Source of the DNA: Desulfobacterales bacterium
GTDB lineage: Bacteria; Desulfobacterota; Desulfobacteria; Desulfobacterales; JAEINQ01
NCBI GenBank assembly: GCA_016342285.1
Contig: JAEINQ010000004.1
Coordinates: forward strand, 93,242-157,241
Direction: 5' to 3'
Length of the DNA stretch: 64,000 bases
Position numbers and translations under genes: made by a program
The notes under the pieces: generated by a model
What the model was told of the DNA's origin: nothing
Databases searched by the model: none
What the model saw: only the letters and a program-made list of their open reading frames with translations
Shown here: positions 8,992-18,272 of the stretch, piece by piece
Numbering within the stretch: position 1 is the first letter of the stretch
How the letters are laid out: each line of letters opens with the position of its first letter

Positions 8992-9729
8992 TCACCGGTC
9001 TTTGAAGAGCGATGTTGCGACGATCTCTGAATTGCTGTTTTTGTTGACGCGTTCGATAATATTGTTCAAGTGCCGCCGCATGGCTTCCTGAGCGCCGTTG
9101 CCGTCTCCCACAATGACAGCCTGACAGATATCGTTATGGTATTTCATGTTTTTTTCCATGGAGTCCGGAATCACAGACATTTCCGAAATGAAATTCCGCA
9201 AAAAATCCCAAATGGTCTCCAGGAATTTCAAGAGCACACTGTTGCCGCTCATCCGTGCCAACTCGATATGAAACCGGCTGCTCCATTCGCTGAAGGCGTC
9301 GATATCCCTGTCCCGGTAATGGGTTCCCATTTGGTTCATGATCTCTTGCAACCGTTCCCGTTCAACCGGCGTTGCCCTGATGGCGGCCAAACGAACGGTG
9401 ATCTGCTCAACCGCCACCCGGGCTTCGGTAAAATCTCTCACGGTGATGGGATGCAGCGACAAATGGCTGGACAACGAAGACATGTAGCAGCCGGCGCTGA
9501 TCGGCTCCACCACCGTTCCGATCCCTTGCTTGCTCGACACCAACCCCATGACCATCAGCCGGTTGATGGCTTCTCGGATCGTGTTGCGGCTCACCGAATA
9601 TTGGTCAGCCAATTTGTCTTGAGACGACAGTTTGTCGCCCGACTTGAACTCGCCTGAAATGATCTTTTTGTGAAGAATATTAAAAATCTCTTCACTGACA
9701 GATATCCGCTTCACGCGTTCTTTTTTCAT
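8992..9729 (-). CDS. FadR-subfamily GntR transcriptional regulator
   Basis: DNA-binding regulator, 245 residues from the ATG chosen. The winged-helix domain is clear: ISVSEEIFNILHKKIISGEF, KLSSQDKLADQYSVSRNTIR, MGLVSSKQGIGTVV. An all-helical FCD effector domain follows, with ARVAVEQITVRLAA and the metal/ligand region around FHIELARMSGN. A GTG ten codons upstream (9759) also lacks a good ribosome-binding site. It lies just downstream of the aconitase X-like and DsrE genes on the same strand, so it may control them in response to an organic acid. The effector cannot be read from the sequence. Confidence 0.88.
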   Translation of the reverse strand: MKKERVKRISVSEEIFNILHKKIISGEFKSGDKLSSQDKLADQYSVSRNTIREAINRLMVMGLVSSKQGIGTVVEPISAGCYMSSLSSHLSLHPITVRDFTEARVAVEQITVRLAAIRATPVERERLQEIMNQMGTHYRDRDIDAFSEWSSRFHIELARMSGNSVLLKFLETIWDFLRNFISEMSVIPDSMEKNMKYHNDICQAVIVGDGNGAQEAMRRHLNNIIERVNKNSNSEIVATSLFKDR

Positions 9730-9813
9730 TGAATATACCCAGACGTTTTCAGTAAACACACACCGATTTAAACCAATTTCTAGCTATATCGGCCCCCACC
9801 CCACCTTTGCCAG

Positions 9814-9827
9814 GTTGTTTGCACAAC
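9814..9827. promoter_or_regulatory. Palindrome upstream of the GntR gene
   Basis: The inverted repeat GTTGT-TTGC-ACAAC lies about 85 bases upstream of the regulator start. It is suitable in position for an autoregulatory operator, but only its symmetry supports this. Confidence 0.3.
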
Positions 9828-9884
9828 TTTGGGGTTTACTCTGGCCACGCTTTGAAAAGACTGAATTCCCAAGTCGGATTGAAA

Positions 9885-10814
9885 CTAAATCACTATAAAA
9901 TTAACCCCTGATCCGGTGGCGGTGTTGGCCAGATCATACGCTTCGTCGAGGTCTTTTTGATGGATGGTAAATTCCATCAGCGGTTTTTGCCCGCCCATGG
10001 CGGCTTCGAGAGTGGGCGCTTCGGGCGAAACACCGACAATATGCATCAGGGCCAGCCCGGACTCTACGGCGATGACGGCATGTAAGTGCTTTAAATCGGT
10101 TTGATTGATCGAATTTGGAATCCCCGTAAATACCGGGATTTTGTCCTGACACTTGCGGCTTGATGCCAGGCTGTAGACATCCCAGTCCGCATCCGTGAAC
10201 TGGCTAAAATCGACATCCGACCCCGGATGAATGATCACTTCGCCCAGCCGGTTCTCATCCAGGTGAACCCCTTCTCTGGGAACATAACCGGTGATGGCAG
10301 CGGCCAGGGATTTAACACCGTCATCGCGCTCGCAACGAGCCCCCAGCATGGTATTGAACCAGAGCGTGGCGATGGATTCCGATACGCTGAGGTGCTGCCC
10401 CTGCCGCGGTCGATAGTGATAATAGGGCATAGCGGTATATGTTGGAACAACCCCGATACTTTCATAAAAATCGGTGGCCTTTCCCTGGATGGTTCGAATT
10501 TCTTCGATCGTCGCGTCGGGAAACTGCAGGCTTTTGGCAACGGACAAATCGCAGAACTTCGGTTCGATGGTGGTGGGAACCTTGAGTCTTTTGATATCCT
10601 GGGTCAACTCCCCGGTCAAGTCATGGGCCCACTCGCCCTGTTTTCCGAAAGGCATTAACATGACATCCGGCGGCATCAAATGCGCATAGCTGATCTTAAC
10701 CAGATCTTCTGCCCCCTGGGCCTCTCCCATGCCCACAATAATCTCCATGGCTCTCTGTACACCGGCACCTTCTTTTCCCGCCAGCATATCTTCATGATCT
10801 TTGTTCAACTTCAT
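9885..10814 (-). CDS. Aconitase X-type protein, apparently C-terminally truncated
   Basis: Resembles the catalytic (large) subunit of the AcnX hydro-lyases, the group with mevalonate-5-phosphate dehydratase and cis-3-hydroxyproline dehydratase. Recognised pieces: MKLNKDHEDMLAGKEGAGVQ, ISYAHLMPPDV, KVPTTIEPKFCDLS, TYTAMPYYHYRP, LWFNTMLGARCERD, AAITGYVPREGVHLDENR, KIPVFTGI, LMHIVGVSPEAPT. Family members usually run to about 400 residues and continue after VNFIVI with a GCPH motif and further cysteines that hold the Fe-S cluster. Here a TAG falls exactly there, at 309 residues, and the downstream sequence has no homology that I can see. The start has AAGGAG 5 bases upstream. No separate small swivel-domain subunit is nearby. 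It may be inactive or specialised. Confidence 0.75.
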   Translation of the reverse strand: MKLNKDHEDMLAGKEGAGVQRAMEIIVGMGEAQGAEDLVKISYAHLMPPDVMLMPFGKQGEWAHDLTGELTQDIKRLKVPTTIEPKFCDLSVAKSLQFPDATIEEIRTIQGKATDFYESIGVVPTYTAMPYYHYRPRQGQHLSVSESIATLWFNTMLGARCERDDGVKSLAAAITGYVPREGVHLDENRLGEVIIHPGSDVDFSQFTDADWDVYSLASSRKCQDKIPVFTGIPNSINQTDLKHLHAVIAVESGLALMHIVGVSPEAPTLEAAMGGQKPLMEFTIHQKDLDEAYDLANTATGSGVNFIVI

Positions 10815-10999
10815 GTCTGCTCCTTCGGGTTGAAATAAAAAAAACCGTTGGTCTTACAATCGGTTATGGGTTGATTAAAATCTTTTTATGTTCTGGAATT
10901 AACCAGTAGTGGCGTCCAAAAGTTTCTGACAAAATGAGCTTTTGCGGTGCAACACATGGGTTCTAACCAATTTCTGCATGTTCTTATGCAACGATAGGG

Positions 11000-11335
11000 T
11001 TACCAGTTGAGAGGGACAAACCCTTCTTTGAACAAACCGGTAACCATAGAGCCCATATAGTCGACGGTACATCCCAGCGCCTCCATGGCCTCGGTCACCC
11101 CGTATCGGTCGCTGCAGGTTCGACAGGCCCAGACGGGTTTGCCCAGCGACCGGTATTCTGTTATCATCTCCTGTAGTTCCGGGGTTTCGGCAATGACCTT
11201 TTCCGAAGGCCCCCAGAGGACCAACCGGATATCATCCATAAAATTGTTTTGGCTGCACTTGATAGCGGTAAAAAGCCCGGTCCATATGGCATTTTCTTCA
11301 GCCTGGGTGACAATGACGACCATTTTTGAAGACAT
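11000..11335 (-). CDS. DsrE-family protein
   Basis: A 111-residue soluble protein of the DsrE/DsrF-like fold. The opening SKMVVIVTQAEENAIWTGLF, the segment DIRLVLWGPSEKVIAE and the motif VWACRTCSDRYGV (two cysteines, C-x2-C) are typical of small sulfur-carrier-like or sulfur-sensing proteins. The start is ATG with GGAG 7 bases upstream. It is transcribed toward the aconitase X-like gene 185 bp away and could form a unit with it and the GntR gene. A specific reaction cannot be named. Confidence 0.8.
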   Translation of the reverse strand: MSSKMVVIVTQAEENAIWTGLFTAIKCSQNNFMDDIRLVLWGPSEKVIAETPELQEMITEYRSLGKPVWACRTCSDRYGVTEAMEALGCTVDYMGSMVTGLFKEGFVPLNW

Positions 11336-11493
11336 CGGTTTTCTCCATCTTGTTTACAGTTACCGTATCCGTTTTGGCACAAAAACTATTTCTCACTGCC
11401 ACTTAATCCTGGAAGAACGGGTTCAGACTGCCTCCGAAGTACCCCCCAAGGTCACCATGAATTGATTCTTTCACATCAATCATATACCCATCA

Positions 11494-11513
11494 ATCATTG
11501 GACAACCAATGAT
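11494..11513. promoter_or_regulatory. Perfect palindrome in the dsrE/trkH divergent region
   Basis: ATCATTGG-ACAA-CCAATGAT, an 8-bp perfect inverted repeat in the 514-bp region between the divergent DsrE and trkH genes. It is a candidate operator for the nearby GntR regulator or for the trkH promoter. The rest of 11336-11849 shows no gene. Confidence 0.4.
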
Positions 11514-11849
11514 CTAACCGATAATATGAGGGCGGTCCCATGTTAAGAAAAAAGCAATGGCCATTTTCTAAAACTGCCGCCCATAAAAAGCCGGTCGAAA
11601 ATGACATGGCGCCAAAAAATTATAGGTAACGCCAGTGTGGCCACAGATGGGATTCCCGACAACATGATACTAACAATGCCACGGAGTGTGTGATACATTT
11701 CGATCGCCGTTCACGGCGTCCACCGAATTTCGACGCTGCTGGAGCATCCCGATGGCGGAAATCGATTTTATCGATTGGGTTATGGCCTCCCGCAGTCTAT
11801 CGACAAACGGTTGAGGACGTTTTACGAAACCATATCAACTGGAACATCG

Positions 11850-13307
11850 ATGAATTACGCATCTATCGCAAATGTCATGGGGAAATTATTGATCGTTACC
11901 GGCATTTCGCTGGTGTTTCCCCTGGCCTGCTCACTGTACTACGGAGAAAACGATCTCTATGCAATCGCCGTCTCGGGCATCTTCACCATCGGCATCGGGG
12001 TGCCGCTGTGGCGGCTGTTTTGTAAACACAACGATTTGAACATCAAAGACGGTTTTTTCATCGCCGTTTTCGGATGGGTTCTGATTTCGGCGCTTTCAGC
12101 CCTGCCGTTTATGATTCACGGCTCGATCCCCTCGTTTACCGACGCCTTTTTTGAGATGATGAGCGGCTATACCACCAGCGGGGCGACCATCCTGACCGAC
12201 ATCGAAGTGGTCCCCCGCGGGTTGCTGTTCTGGCGCAGTCAGACCCATCTGCTGGGGGGTATGGGCTTTTTGACGCTCACTGTTATTTTCCTGCCCCATG
12301 GCATGGGGGGGGTTCGCATTTTCAGGGCCGAGTCGAGTCCCGGCCAGGTGATCACCAAAGAAAAATTCATGCCTCGCAACCGTGACACGATGGTCTGGCT
12401 CTGGGGCATCTATATGGGTCTGAATCTGCTGGAAACCATCCTTTTGTGCGTGGGCGGCATGTCGGTGTTCGATTCGTTGCTGACGTCGTTCGGAACGGTG
12501 TCCACGTCCGGCTATTCACCCTGGAACGCCAGCATCGGGCATTACGACAATGCCTATTTCGACTGGGTCATCATTGTCTTCATGTTCCTCGGCGGCACCA
12601 CATTCATGCTTTTTTACCACGCAATGCAGGGAAACTGGCACGTCATCAAAGTCAATACCGAGCTTCGCTGGTATCTGGGCTTCATGCTCTTTTTCTGCGG
12701 CATGGTGTCATGGATCCTATGGAAGGAAAACACCTACGGCAACCTGGCCGATTCGATCCGTTACGCAACTTTCCAGGTAACCTCCATATTGACGACCACC
12801 GGTTTCACCACGGCCGACTACGAAAAATGGCCCCAGGCCGCACAGATGTTCCTTTTTGCGGTATGCTTTGTCGGTGGCTGTGCCGGTTCGACCACCAGCG
12901 GCATCAAAGTCGTGCATTATGTCCTGATCTGGAAATTCGGTGTCAGAGCCATCAAGCGCATCTTTTTTCAACCGATGTCAGTGGTATCGGTCCGTTTGAA
13001 CCAGCGCCCGGTCGATGCCCAGATCATCGACTTGGCCGTCTGCTATTTCATTGTCAATATTTTCCTGGTGCTGGGCGGCGGCTGTTTTATGGCGCTGGTG
13101 GATCAAATGGACTATGTCACGGCCATGAGCTCGGTAATCGCGACGCTGATGAACATCGGTCCGGGGTTTGGCACGGTGGGTCCGTCCGAGAATTACGCAC
13201 ACATTTCGGACATGGGAAAATGGTTTCTGTCCTGGAACATGCTGGTCGGGCGGTTGGAAATGTTTTCGGCGCTGGTCGTCTTCTACCCTTCTTTTTGGAA
13301 ACGATAG
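11850..13307 (+). CDS. trkH: Trk-type potassium uptake membrane protein
   Basis: Membrane subunit for K+ uptake, 485 residues. The four pore loops of the TrkH superfamily can be read: MSGYTTSGATIL, FGTVSTSGYSPW, SILTTTGFTTADY and MNIGPGFGTVG. Many hydrophobic segments alternate between them. The start chosen (MNYASIANVMGKLL) has GGAA upstream; an ATG 25 codons earlier would add a hydrophilic leader not expected in this family. Its partner trkA lies on the opposite strand, with only 7 bases between the stop codons, an unusual arrangement since trkA and trkH are normally co-directional, as in the second copy at 20-23 kb. Confidence 0.95.
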   Translation: MNYASIANVMGKLLIVTGISLVFPLACSLYYGENDLYAIAVSGIFTIGIGVPLWRLFCKHNDLNIKDGFFIAVFGWVLISALSALPFMIHGSIPSFTDAFFEMMSGYTTSGATILTDIEVVPRGLLFWRSQTHLLGGMGFLTLTVIFLPHGMGGVRIFRAESSPGQVITKEKFMPRNRDTMVWLWGIYMGLNLLETILLCVGGMSVFDSLLTSFGTVSTSGYSPWNASIGHYDNAYFDWVIIVFMFLGGTTFMLFYHAMQGNWHVIKVNTELRWYLGFMLFFCGMVSWILWKENTYGNLADSIRYATFQVTSILTTTGFTTADYEKWPQAAQMFLFAVCFVGGCAGSTTSGIKVVHYVLIWKFGVRAIKRIFFQPMSVVSVRLNQRPVDAQIIDLAVCYFIVNIFLVLGGGCFMALVDQMDYVTAMSSVIATLMNIGPGFGTVGPSENYAHISDMGKWFLSWNMLVGRLEMFSALVVFYPSFWKR

Positions 13308-13314
13308 GCGTTTT

Positions 13315-14721
13315 TCAGTTCAGGAACAAACTCTGCACATCCCTGAGATGCTGCGACAAACAGACCACGATCACCCGTTCATCAGGTTGTATGTGGGTGT
13401 CCCCGACGGCCACCTGCCATGCGCCATCCCGGTAGATACTGCCGATCAAAATCTTCCCGTAGTAGGTGGAATCCAGTTTGGAAAGAGGTTTGCGGGTAAT
13501 CGGCGAGTTGGGTGCGGCCACAATTTCGACCACTTCGGCATCCAGACCGTGCAATGCCGCCACAGAGAGGAGTTCACCCCGGCGAATAAATTTCAGGATT
13601 TCGTTACCGGCCAGCATTTTTTTGTTCAGCGCGATATCCGATCCCATGGTCGCCGCCAGCACCAGGTAATCTTCCTTGTTCACCAGCGCGATACATTTTC
13701 GCTGTTTGCCATGCGCAAGGCCGTTTTGCGAGTTCATCAGGTGTTTGGCCATTACGCAGCTCATGATGTTCGTTTCGTTGTCCCCGGTCGCGGTAATAAA
13801 GGTGTCCATTTCAAACAACCCCGCTGCAACCAGCGTATTTGAATCCGACCCGTCGCCGTGCAGCACTTCGGTGTTCGGCAGCACGTAGGAAAGCTCCTTT
13901 GCGCAGGGTTCATCTTTTTCGACCAGTCTGACCTCGACCGATTTACCCAGCAGTTCCGCCACGCGTCGGCCCACAAGACCGCCGCCTAAAATCATCACCC
14001 GAAGACGTTTTTGCTGCTTGACACCGATCAGGCCCATCAGCTGGGGAAGGTTCTCGCTACTGGTCATAAAAAAGGCATGGTCCTGTGGCATCAGCTCATC
14101 CTCACCGCCGGGGATCAGGGTTGAAATCCCCCTTGCGATCGCAACCACCCTGAACGGAAAATCACGATAGGCGTTGGCGATATCTTTAAGCTTCCTTTTT
14201 GCCAGCGGTGATTGCTCGGGGATGCGGGTGGCCATGACCTGAATCTGACCCTCGGCCACATCGGTGATATCGTTTCCGGAACGAAGTTTGATCAGCCTGA
14301 AAATCTCCTGGGCTGCCAGCTCTTCCGGGTGAATGAGCAGATCGATCTTAAGATCCTTTGCGTTCAGGATGGACTCCTGGCCGCCGAAATCCAGCGAGCG
14401 CACCCGGGCTATTTTAAGCGGGATGCCAAAGCGGTCCGCAATCAGGCAAGCCATCATATTCACGGCATCATTGTCGGTGACCGCAATGAGGCAATCCATC
14501 TTTCCGGCATCGGCTTCCCGCCAGCATTCGATGCTCATGGCATTGCCCTGTATCAGGCGGGCATCCAGACTCCCATCGCAATGGCGGATCATCTCCGCAT
14601 CCGACTCAAAACCGGTAATGGCGTAGCCTTCATGCACCAGGCGTTTGGCCAGGTAATATCCGACGCCACCCAGGCCTAATATCAGAATGTTCGTCGAATT
14701 CGGCGGCTTATTTCTACTCAT
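13315..14721 (-). CDS. trkA: Trk potassium uptake regulatory protein
   Basis: Peripheral cytoplasmic gating subunit of the Trk K+ system, 468 residues. Two Rossmann-type RCK_N domains are visible: ILILGLGGVGYYLAKRLVHE at the N-terminus and MILGGGLVGRRVAELLG at mid-protein. Each is followed by a TrkA_C domain. The dinucleotide-binding acidic residue follows each glycine motif (GFESDAEMI; LVEKDEPCA), and GDGSDSNTLVAAG and ITATGDNETNIM are typical. It probably gates the TrkH encoded convergently. Confidence 0.93.
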   Translation of the reverse strand: MSRNKPPNSTNILILGLGGVGYYLAKRLVHEGYAITGFESDAEMIRHCDGSLDARLIQGNAMSIECWREADAGKMDCLIAVTDNDAVNMMACLIADRFGIPLKIARVRSLDFGGQESILNAKDLKIDLLIHPEELAAQEIFRLIKLRSGNDITDVAEGQIQVMATRIPEQSPLAKRKLKDIANAYRDFPFRVVAIARGISTLIPGGEDELMPQDHAFFMTSSENLPQLMGLIGVKQQKRLRVMILGGGLVGRRVAELLGKSVEVRLVEKDEPCAKELSYVLPNTEVLHGDGSDSNTLVAAGLFEMDTFITATGDNETNIMSCVMAKHLMNSQNGLAHGKQRKCIALVNKEDYLVLAATMGSDIALNKKMLAGNEILKFIRRGELLSVAALHGLDAEVVEIVAAPNSPITRKPLSKLDSTYYGKILIGSIYRDGAWQVAVGDTHIQPDERVIVVCLSQHLRDVQSLFLN

Positions 14722-15060
14722 GCGTCACACCGTTTCTCACAGCGGCGTCTCTCAACGGCCAGTGCGTGTCTGGAACGATAGAGCCCGATGGTAAAGGCCG
14801 GGCAAGCCATGGCGCAGCGGTGAACTTGAGTGGTCCAAGCCCGCTCGACGCCGGAAACAACCAACGGCAACCCATTATCCGCTGGACCCGATTGTTGTCA
14901 ACTGGGTCGGAGCACATCCCAATCGACAGACAATGACACATGGGAATTGAGACAATGGTGGGTAACATTCCTGAGCGGAAGAATCAATGCAAACGTCCAT
15001 AGAGCCATTGAGACGGGGGGGGGGCAGGTTCGATGTCGCTGGACTTGCGCGCCATAGAAA
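14722..15060. other. Gap upstream of trkA, no gene
   Basis: No credible reading frame, RNA gene or known repeat. It should hold the trkA promoter. A G-run (nine G) occurs at about 15015-15024. Confidence 0.6.
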
Positions 15061-15093
15061 AAAAGCCAGCCCCACAAGGCGGGGCTGGCTTTT
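15061..15093 (-). terminator. Hairpin next to the tRNA-Glu fragment
   Basis: Perfect 13-bp stem AAAAGCCAGCCCC/GGGGCTGGCTTTT with a short loop and a run of T on the minus strand. It lies 5 bases below the CCA end of the tRNA-Glu remnant, which is where a tRNA operon terminator belongs. It is best read as the original terminator of the tRNA operon before island insertion. Confidence 0.75.
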
Positions 15094-15098
15094 ATAAT

Positions 15099-15142
15099 TG
15101 GCGTTTCCAAGGGGATTTGAACCCCTGTCGCCGGCGTGAAAG
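15099..15142 (-). repeat. tRNA-Glu 3' half: distal att-like direct repeat
   Basis: These 44 bp match 20028-20071 of the intact tRNA-Glu gene, except for two adjacent changes in the acceptor stem (TT for CC). The match runs from the anticodon loop through the T arm to the encoded CCA. Beyond this the two sites diverge at once. A 3' tRNA half displaced by about 4.9 kb from the intact gene in the same orientation is the usual scar of site-specific integration. Confidence 0.85.
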
Positions 15143-15992
15143 AACTGTTCCGCCCCCTATAATATCAAAACGTTAAGTGATTTCAACGGGCATGAAAATC
15201 ACTGTGGGCATGGCAGGCATGGCGGACACGGTTGAACCGTGTCCGGGTTTCTGGCCGGACGATTATAAATGGAGCGCACAAAGACGTAGCGAAACGTTTC
15301 CTGCCTTTCGCTTTGGGGACTCAAAAAATGGCGGACGATTTGGTTGGAACCTGTAACCTTGGGTGCAACCAAGCCAAACCTGATAATCCCATCGATAATA
15401 AATGACATGCGCTTCGGGGTCGCTGAAGGGTATATCCGACCCAATGCCGGCCCCGTCCCGGTGGGGGTGTCCAGAAAAGGCGACCGGCACGGGGAGCAGA
15501 TCGCCTGTTGGGTAGTTGTGGGATTTGAGGGCGCTGATGGAGCCTGGACTACTCGGGAATGGTTTCGGAGATGGTAATACGGAAACCGGGTTATTGACAG
15601 GAATCGGGATTAGGTAGAAACTACAGGATCAGGGCAATCATTGGCGTTTTCATTCTGCAATCAGCTGAAATCAGGGGCATAGTTATTTGCAAACATTCTA
15701 CGGTCCCTCAGTGTAACTGCCCCTGCCGAGGGTTATTGGCGACTATTCCTTTGCGCGGCATCCGTGCCAAGCCTCTTTCCTGGTTGCGCCCTCCTGTCCT
15801 TTTGGAATATACTGAAATTTTATCTCGAATTGGTCTCTGATCACCGTTGGCCTATTCCTGACGCTTTTACTAATACCGTTAAAATCCTTGAACCTTGCAG
15901 CGCTCAAGGATTATGCAAGAATCCTTGACAATTCAAAAGCCCCATTTATTCAAACAAATTAAAGTCAGGTTTAATGCGGGGATAAGAGCACG
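15143..15992. other. Island left arm without a recognisable gene
   Basis: No intact gene. A perfect hairpin, CGGACACGG/CCGTGTCCG, lies near 15220-15247. Short open stretches (for example 15344-15577 on the plus strand) have no family features. The composition shifts to AT-rich from about 15.6 kb. It may contain eroded mobility genes, but I could not identify any. Confidence 0.5.
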
Positions 15993-16112
15993 ATGGTAAC
16001 GACTCTGATAGACTATATATCCAAAAATATTGTAGCGACAATACGTGAACCCCTTTTGGTGCTGGATTCAGATCCAAAAAGCCGCGTGATCTCAGATTTA
16101 CCGACTTTTTGA
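15993..16112 (+). pseudogene. Fragment of a PAS-domain sensor protein
   Basis: A 39-codon frame, MVTTLIDYISKNIVATIREP then LLVLDSDPKSRVISD, that resembles the start of a PAS domain in a signalling protein (the usual form is REPLLVLDSDLRVISANRSF). It stops after DLPTF, before the rest of the fold. It lies 24 bp upstream of the glycosyltransferase gene and is probably a remnant. Confidence 0.45.
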
Positions 16113-16136
16113 GTTTTTACTTGGGAGTCAAAATTA

Positions 16137-17492
16137 ATGCGCCTAAAAAGCAGCCACTTCTATCTTTACATATTTCTTGTAGCAGTATTATCATTATGGA
16201 TTCGTATTTCATATTTTAACCAAACTATTATTTACAACCCTGTAATGAAAGATGCTAAAAGCTATGTTCAGTATGCGAACAACCTTGTAGATTATAGTAC
16301 ATTTTCGAAAAGCAGCGGAAATTCCTCACCAGAACCCGACTCTTTTTGGGCACCAGGCTACCCTGCTTTTCTAGCAGCATCTATCATAGCCGCAAAAAAT
16401 TTAGGCATAAACTCCTATATATTGGTTATGTCTTCCCAGGTAGTATTGGGTGTTTTAATATCTGTCTTAACGCTTCTTATAGGAAGGCTCTTTCTAAGCA
16501 AAGCCTGGTCGATTCTTGCTGCTGTCCTCGTGTCTTTCAGCCCGCATATGATCAGCTTGGGAGGATATTTGTTGACCGAAACATTGTTTTCTTTTTTGCT
16601 TTTAGCTGCTATTTACAGCTTTTCTATTGCATATATTGATAGAAAGTGGTCGGCTTTTATTGTTTCCGGGCTATTTTTCGGTCTATCATATCTAGTAAAT
16701 CCTGTGATATTCTTTGCTCCAATACTATTGGTTTTGGTGTCCGGATATCTTTTTGCTTCCAGTAAAAGCGAATTGTCTGTTTCTATAAAGCTCAAACTCA
16801 TTTCCTGTTTAATTGTTTTCTTTGTAATTGCCGGTGCATGGTCTGTCAGAAATAAAATAAGTGTAAAATCTGGTCAATTATCTGGATCCAATCGTTTATT
16901 CATTAACCTGGTAATTGGATCTCACAGTAATTTTTATGATATTTGGCGTACCAATAATCGTGATCCGGAAAACCCTGCGACTAAAGATTCTAAAGTTCTC
17001 AAGGGATCATACTCAGGTTTTATAAAGTTATTATTAGAAAGAGCTATCCAACATCCCGGACATTATGCCAAATGGTATCTAATTGACAAACCAATATTGC
17101 TATGGAGTTGGAATATTTTAATCGGCCAAGGTGATATTTTTGTTTACCCTGTTAAAGTTTCTATATATGACAAATCAAGAATTGCATTAGCAACCTACTT
17201 TACCATGAGGTCAATACACTACTGGCTTTTTGGTTTTGCTGTTGTGGGGATCATATTTTTATTCAAAGGAACCAGTGCCATACCCCATACACCAATATTT
17301 CTCTATATTACCTTAATATACATCAGCGCCGTTTATGTTGTAACGCAATCGGAACCCCGTTATTCGATCCCGATGAGACCTGAGATGTATTTATGTGCGG
17401 TGTTTTTTATCTCAAAAATATTTGAATATCTGAAATTTATAAAAGAACAAAACATTAGCCGTCATCAGTATCCAGATGAATCTATCAGATAA
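16137..17492 (+). CDS. GT-C fold membrane glycosyltransferase (family 39-like)
   Basis: A 451-residue integral membrane protein with about ten hydrophobic segments. The first periplasmic loop has an acidic DAKSYVQYANNL motif, as in lipid-linked sugar transferases of the ArnT/PMT superfamily. WAPGYPAFLA and the late TQSEPRYSIPMRPEMYL segment are also typical. It probably moves a sugar from polyprenyl phosphate onto a surface glycan. Codon use and base composition are AT-rich, unlike the chromosome around it, which supports transfer. The two broken genes downstream on the same strand probably formed one unit with it. The start is ATG with weak GGGAG upstream. Confidence 0.75.
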   Translation: MRLKSSHFYLYIFLVAVLSLWIRISYFNQTIIYNPVMKDAKSYVQYANNLVDYSTFSKSSGNSSPEPDSFWAPGYPAFLAASIIAAKNLGINSYILVMSSQVVLGVLISVLTLLIGRLFLSKAWSILAAVLVSFSPHMISLGGYLLTETLFSFLLLAAIYSFSIAYIDRKWSAFIVSGLFFGLSYLVNPVIFFAPILLVLVSGYLFASSKSELSVSIKLKLISCLIVFFVIAGAWSVRNKISVKSGQLSGSNRLFINLVIGSHSNFYDIWRTNNRDPENPATKDSKVLKGSYSGFIKLLLERAIQHPGHYAKWYLIDKPILLWSWNILIGQGDIFVYPVKVSIYDKSRIALATYFTMRSIHYWLFGFAVVGIIFLFKGTSAIPHTPIFLYITLIYISAVYVVTQSEPRYSIPMRPEMYLCAVFFISKIFEYLKFIKEQNISRHQYPDESIR

Positions 17493-17506
17493 GTGACAAT
17501 ATTGAC

Positions 17507-18272
17507 ATGGATTTATATGAGCTAAGAAGCACAACGGCAAAAAGGCACACCATCGGAGACTGTAAGGGCGAGAGTTCTCCGGGAAATCCTGAATTGTGTT
17601 AGCGACGACTGGAAGGTGGACAGGGTTTTGGATGTCGGTTGTGGGGATGGTTTCACAATAGAAAATGTGTGTAAGGAACTGGGGCAGATTGAAATAGATG
17701 CTCTTGATGTAAATCTGACCCAGGAGCAGATTGATTCATTTTCCACTGCCAACAATACTATCAAATTTTACTCTGAATTTGAGTCATTACCCCATAAGAG
17801 CTATCAATTCATAACTATGTTTGATGTTCTTGAACATGTTGATAATGATACCCGGTTTCTGTCTGATATTGTGCAAAATTTTTCATACGATAAGCAAGCA
17901 AAATTCTTTATTACTGTTCCTGCGTTTAATTGGTAGTTCAGCAGGCACGATATTTCGCTAAAACATCGAAGGCGTTACAACGGCGAAATGATGTATGCAT
18001 TAGTTCCTGAAAATAATCTGAAAATCAAAGAATATGGTTTCATGTTCGCTGGGCTTTTGTCAGTAAAAATTATATCGCTTTTATGGGAAAAACTTGCTCC
18101 AAACAGGGAATATTCTTTCCAGGGAGTGGGCCGGTGGAGTCATGGGAAAACAATCTTAAAGCTTGTTGAAACATTTTTGTACGTAGATTATTGGATAGCT
18201 CTTAAGGCAAATAAATACGGCTTCAAGATACCAGGGTTAACATTATGGTTTATATGCGAACCACTGCGATAG
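17507..18272 (+). pseudogene. Class I SAM-dependent methyltransferase, broken
   Basis: The original product can be followed across three pieces. MDLYELRSTTAKRH begins at 17507. Near 17540 a one-base shift moves the reading to VRARVLREILNC and the SAM-binding motif VLDVGCGDG. At 17934-17936 a TAG interrupts FNW*FSRHD, where family members read a through-going SRHD...RRYNG segment. The rest runs to 18272. A frameshift and a nonsense codon together show that the gene is dead. It belonged to a polysaccharide or polyprenyl-glycan cluster with its neighbours, and its end overlaps the next gene by 28 bases. Confidence 0.75.

Noticed and set aside
15143..15992. Integrase gene for the tRNA-Glu island
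   Set aside because: No tyrosine-recombinase motif could be read in any frame; only short open stretches exist.
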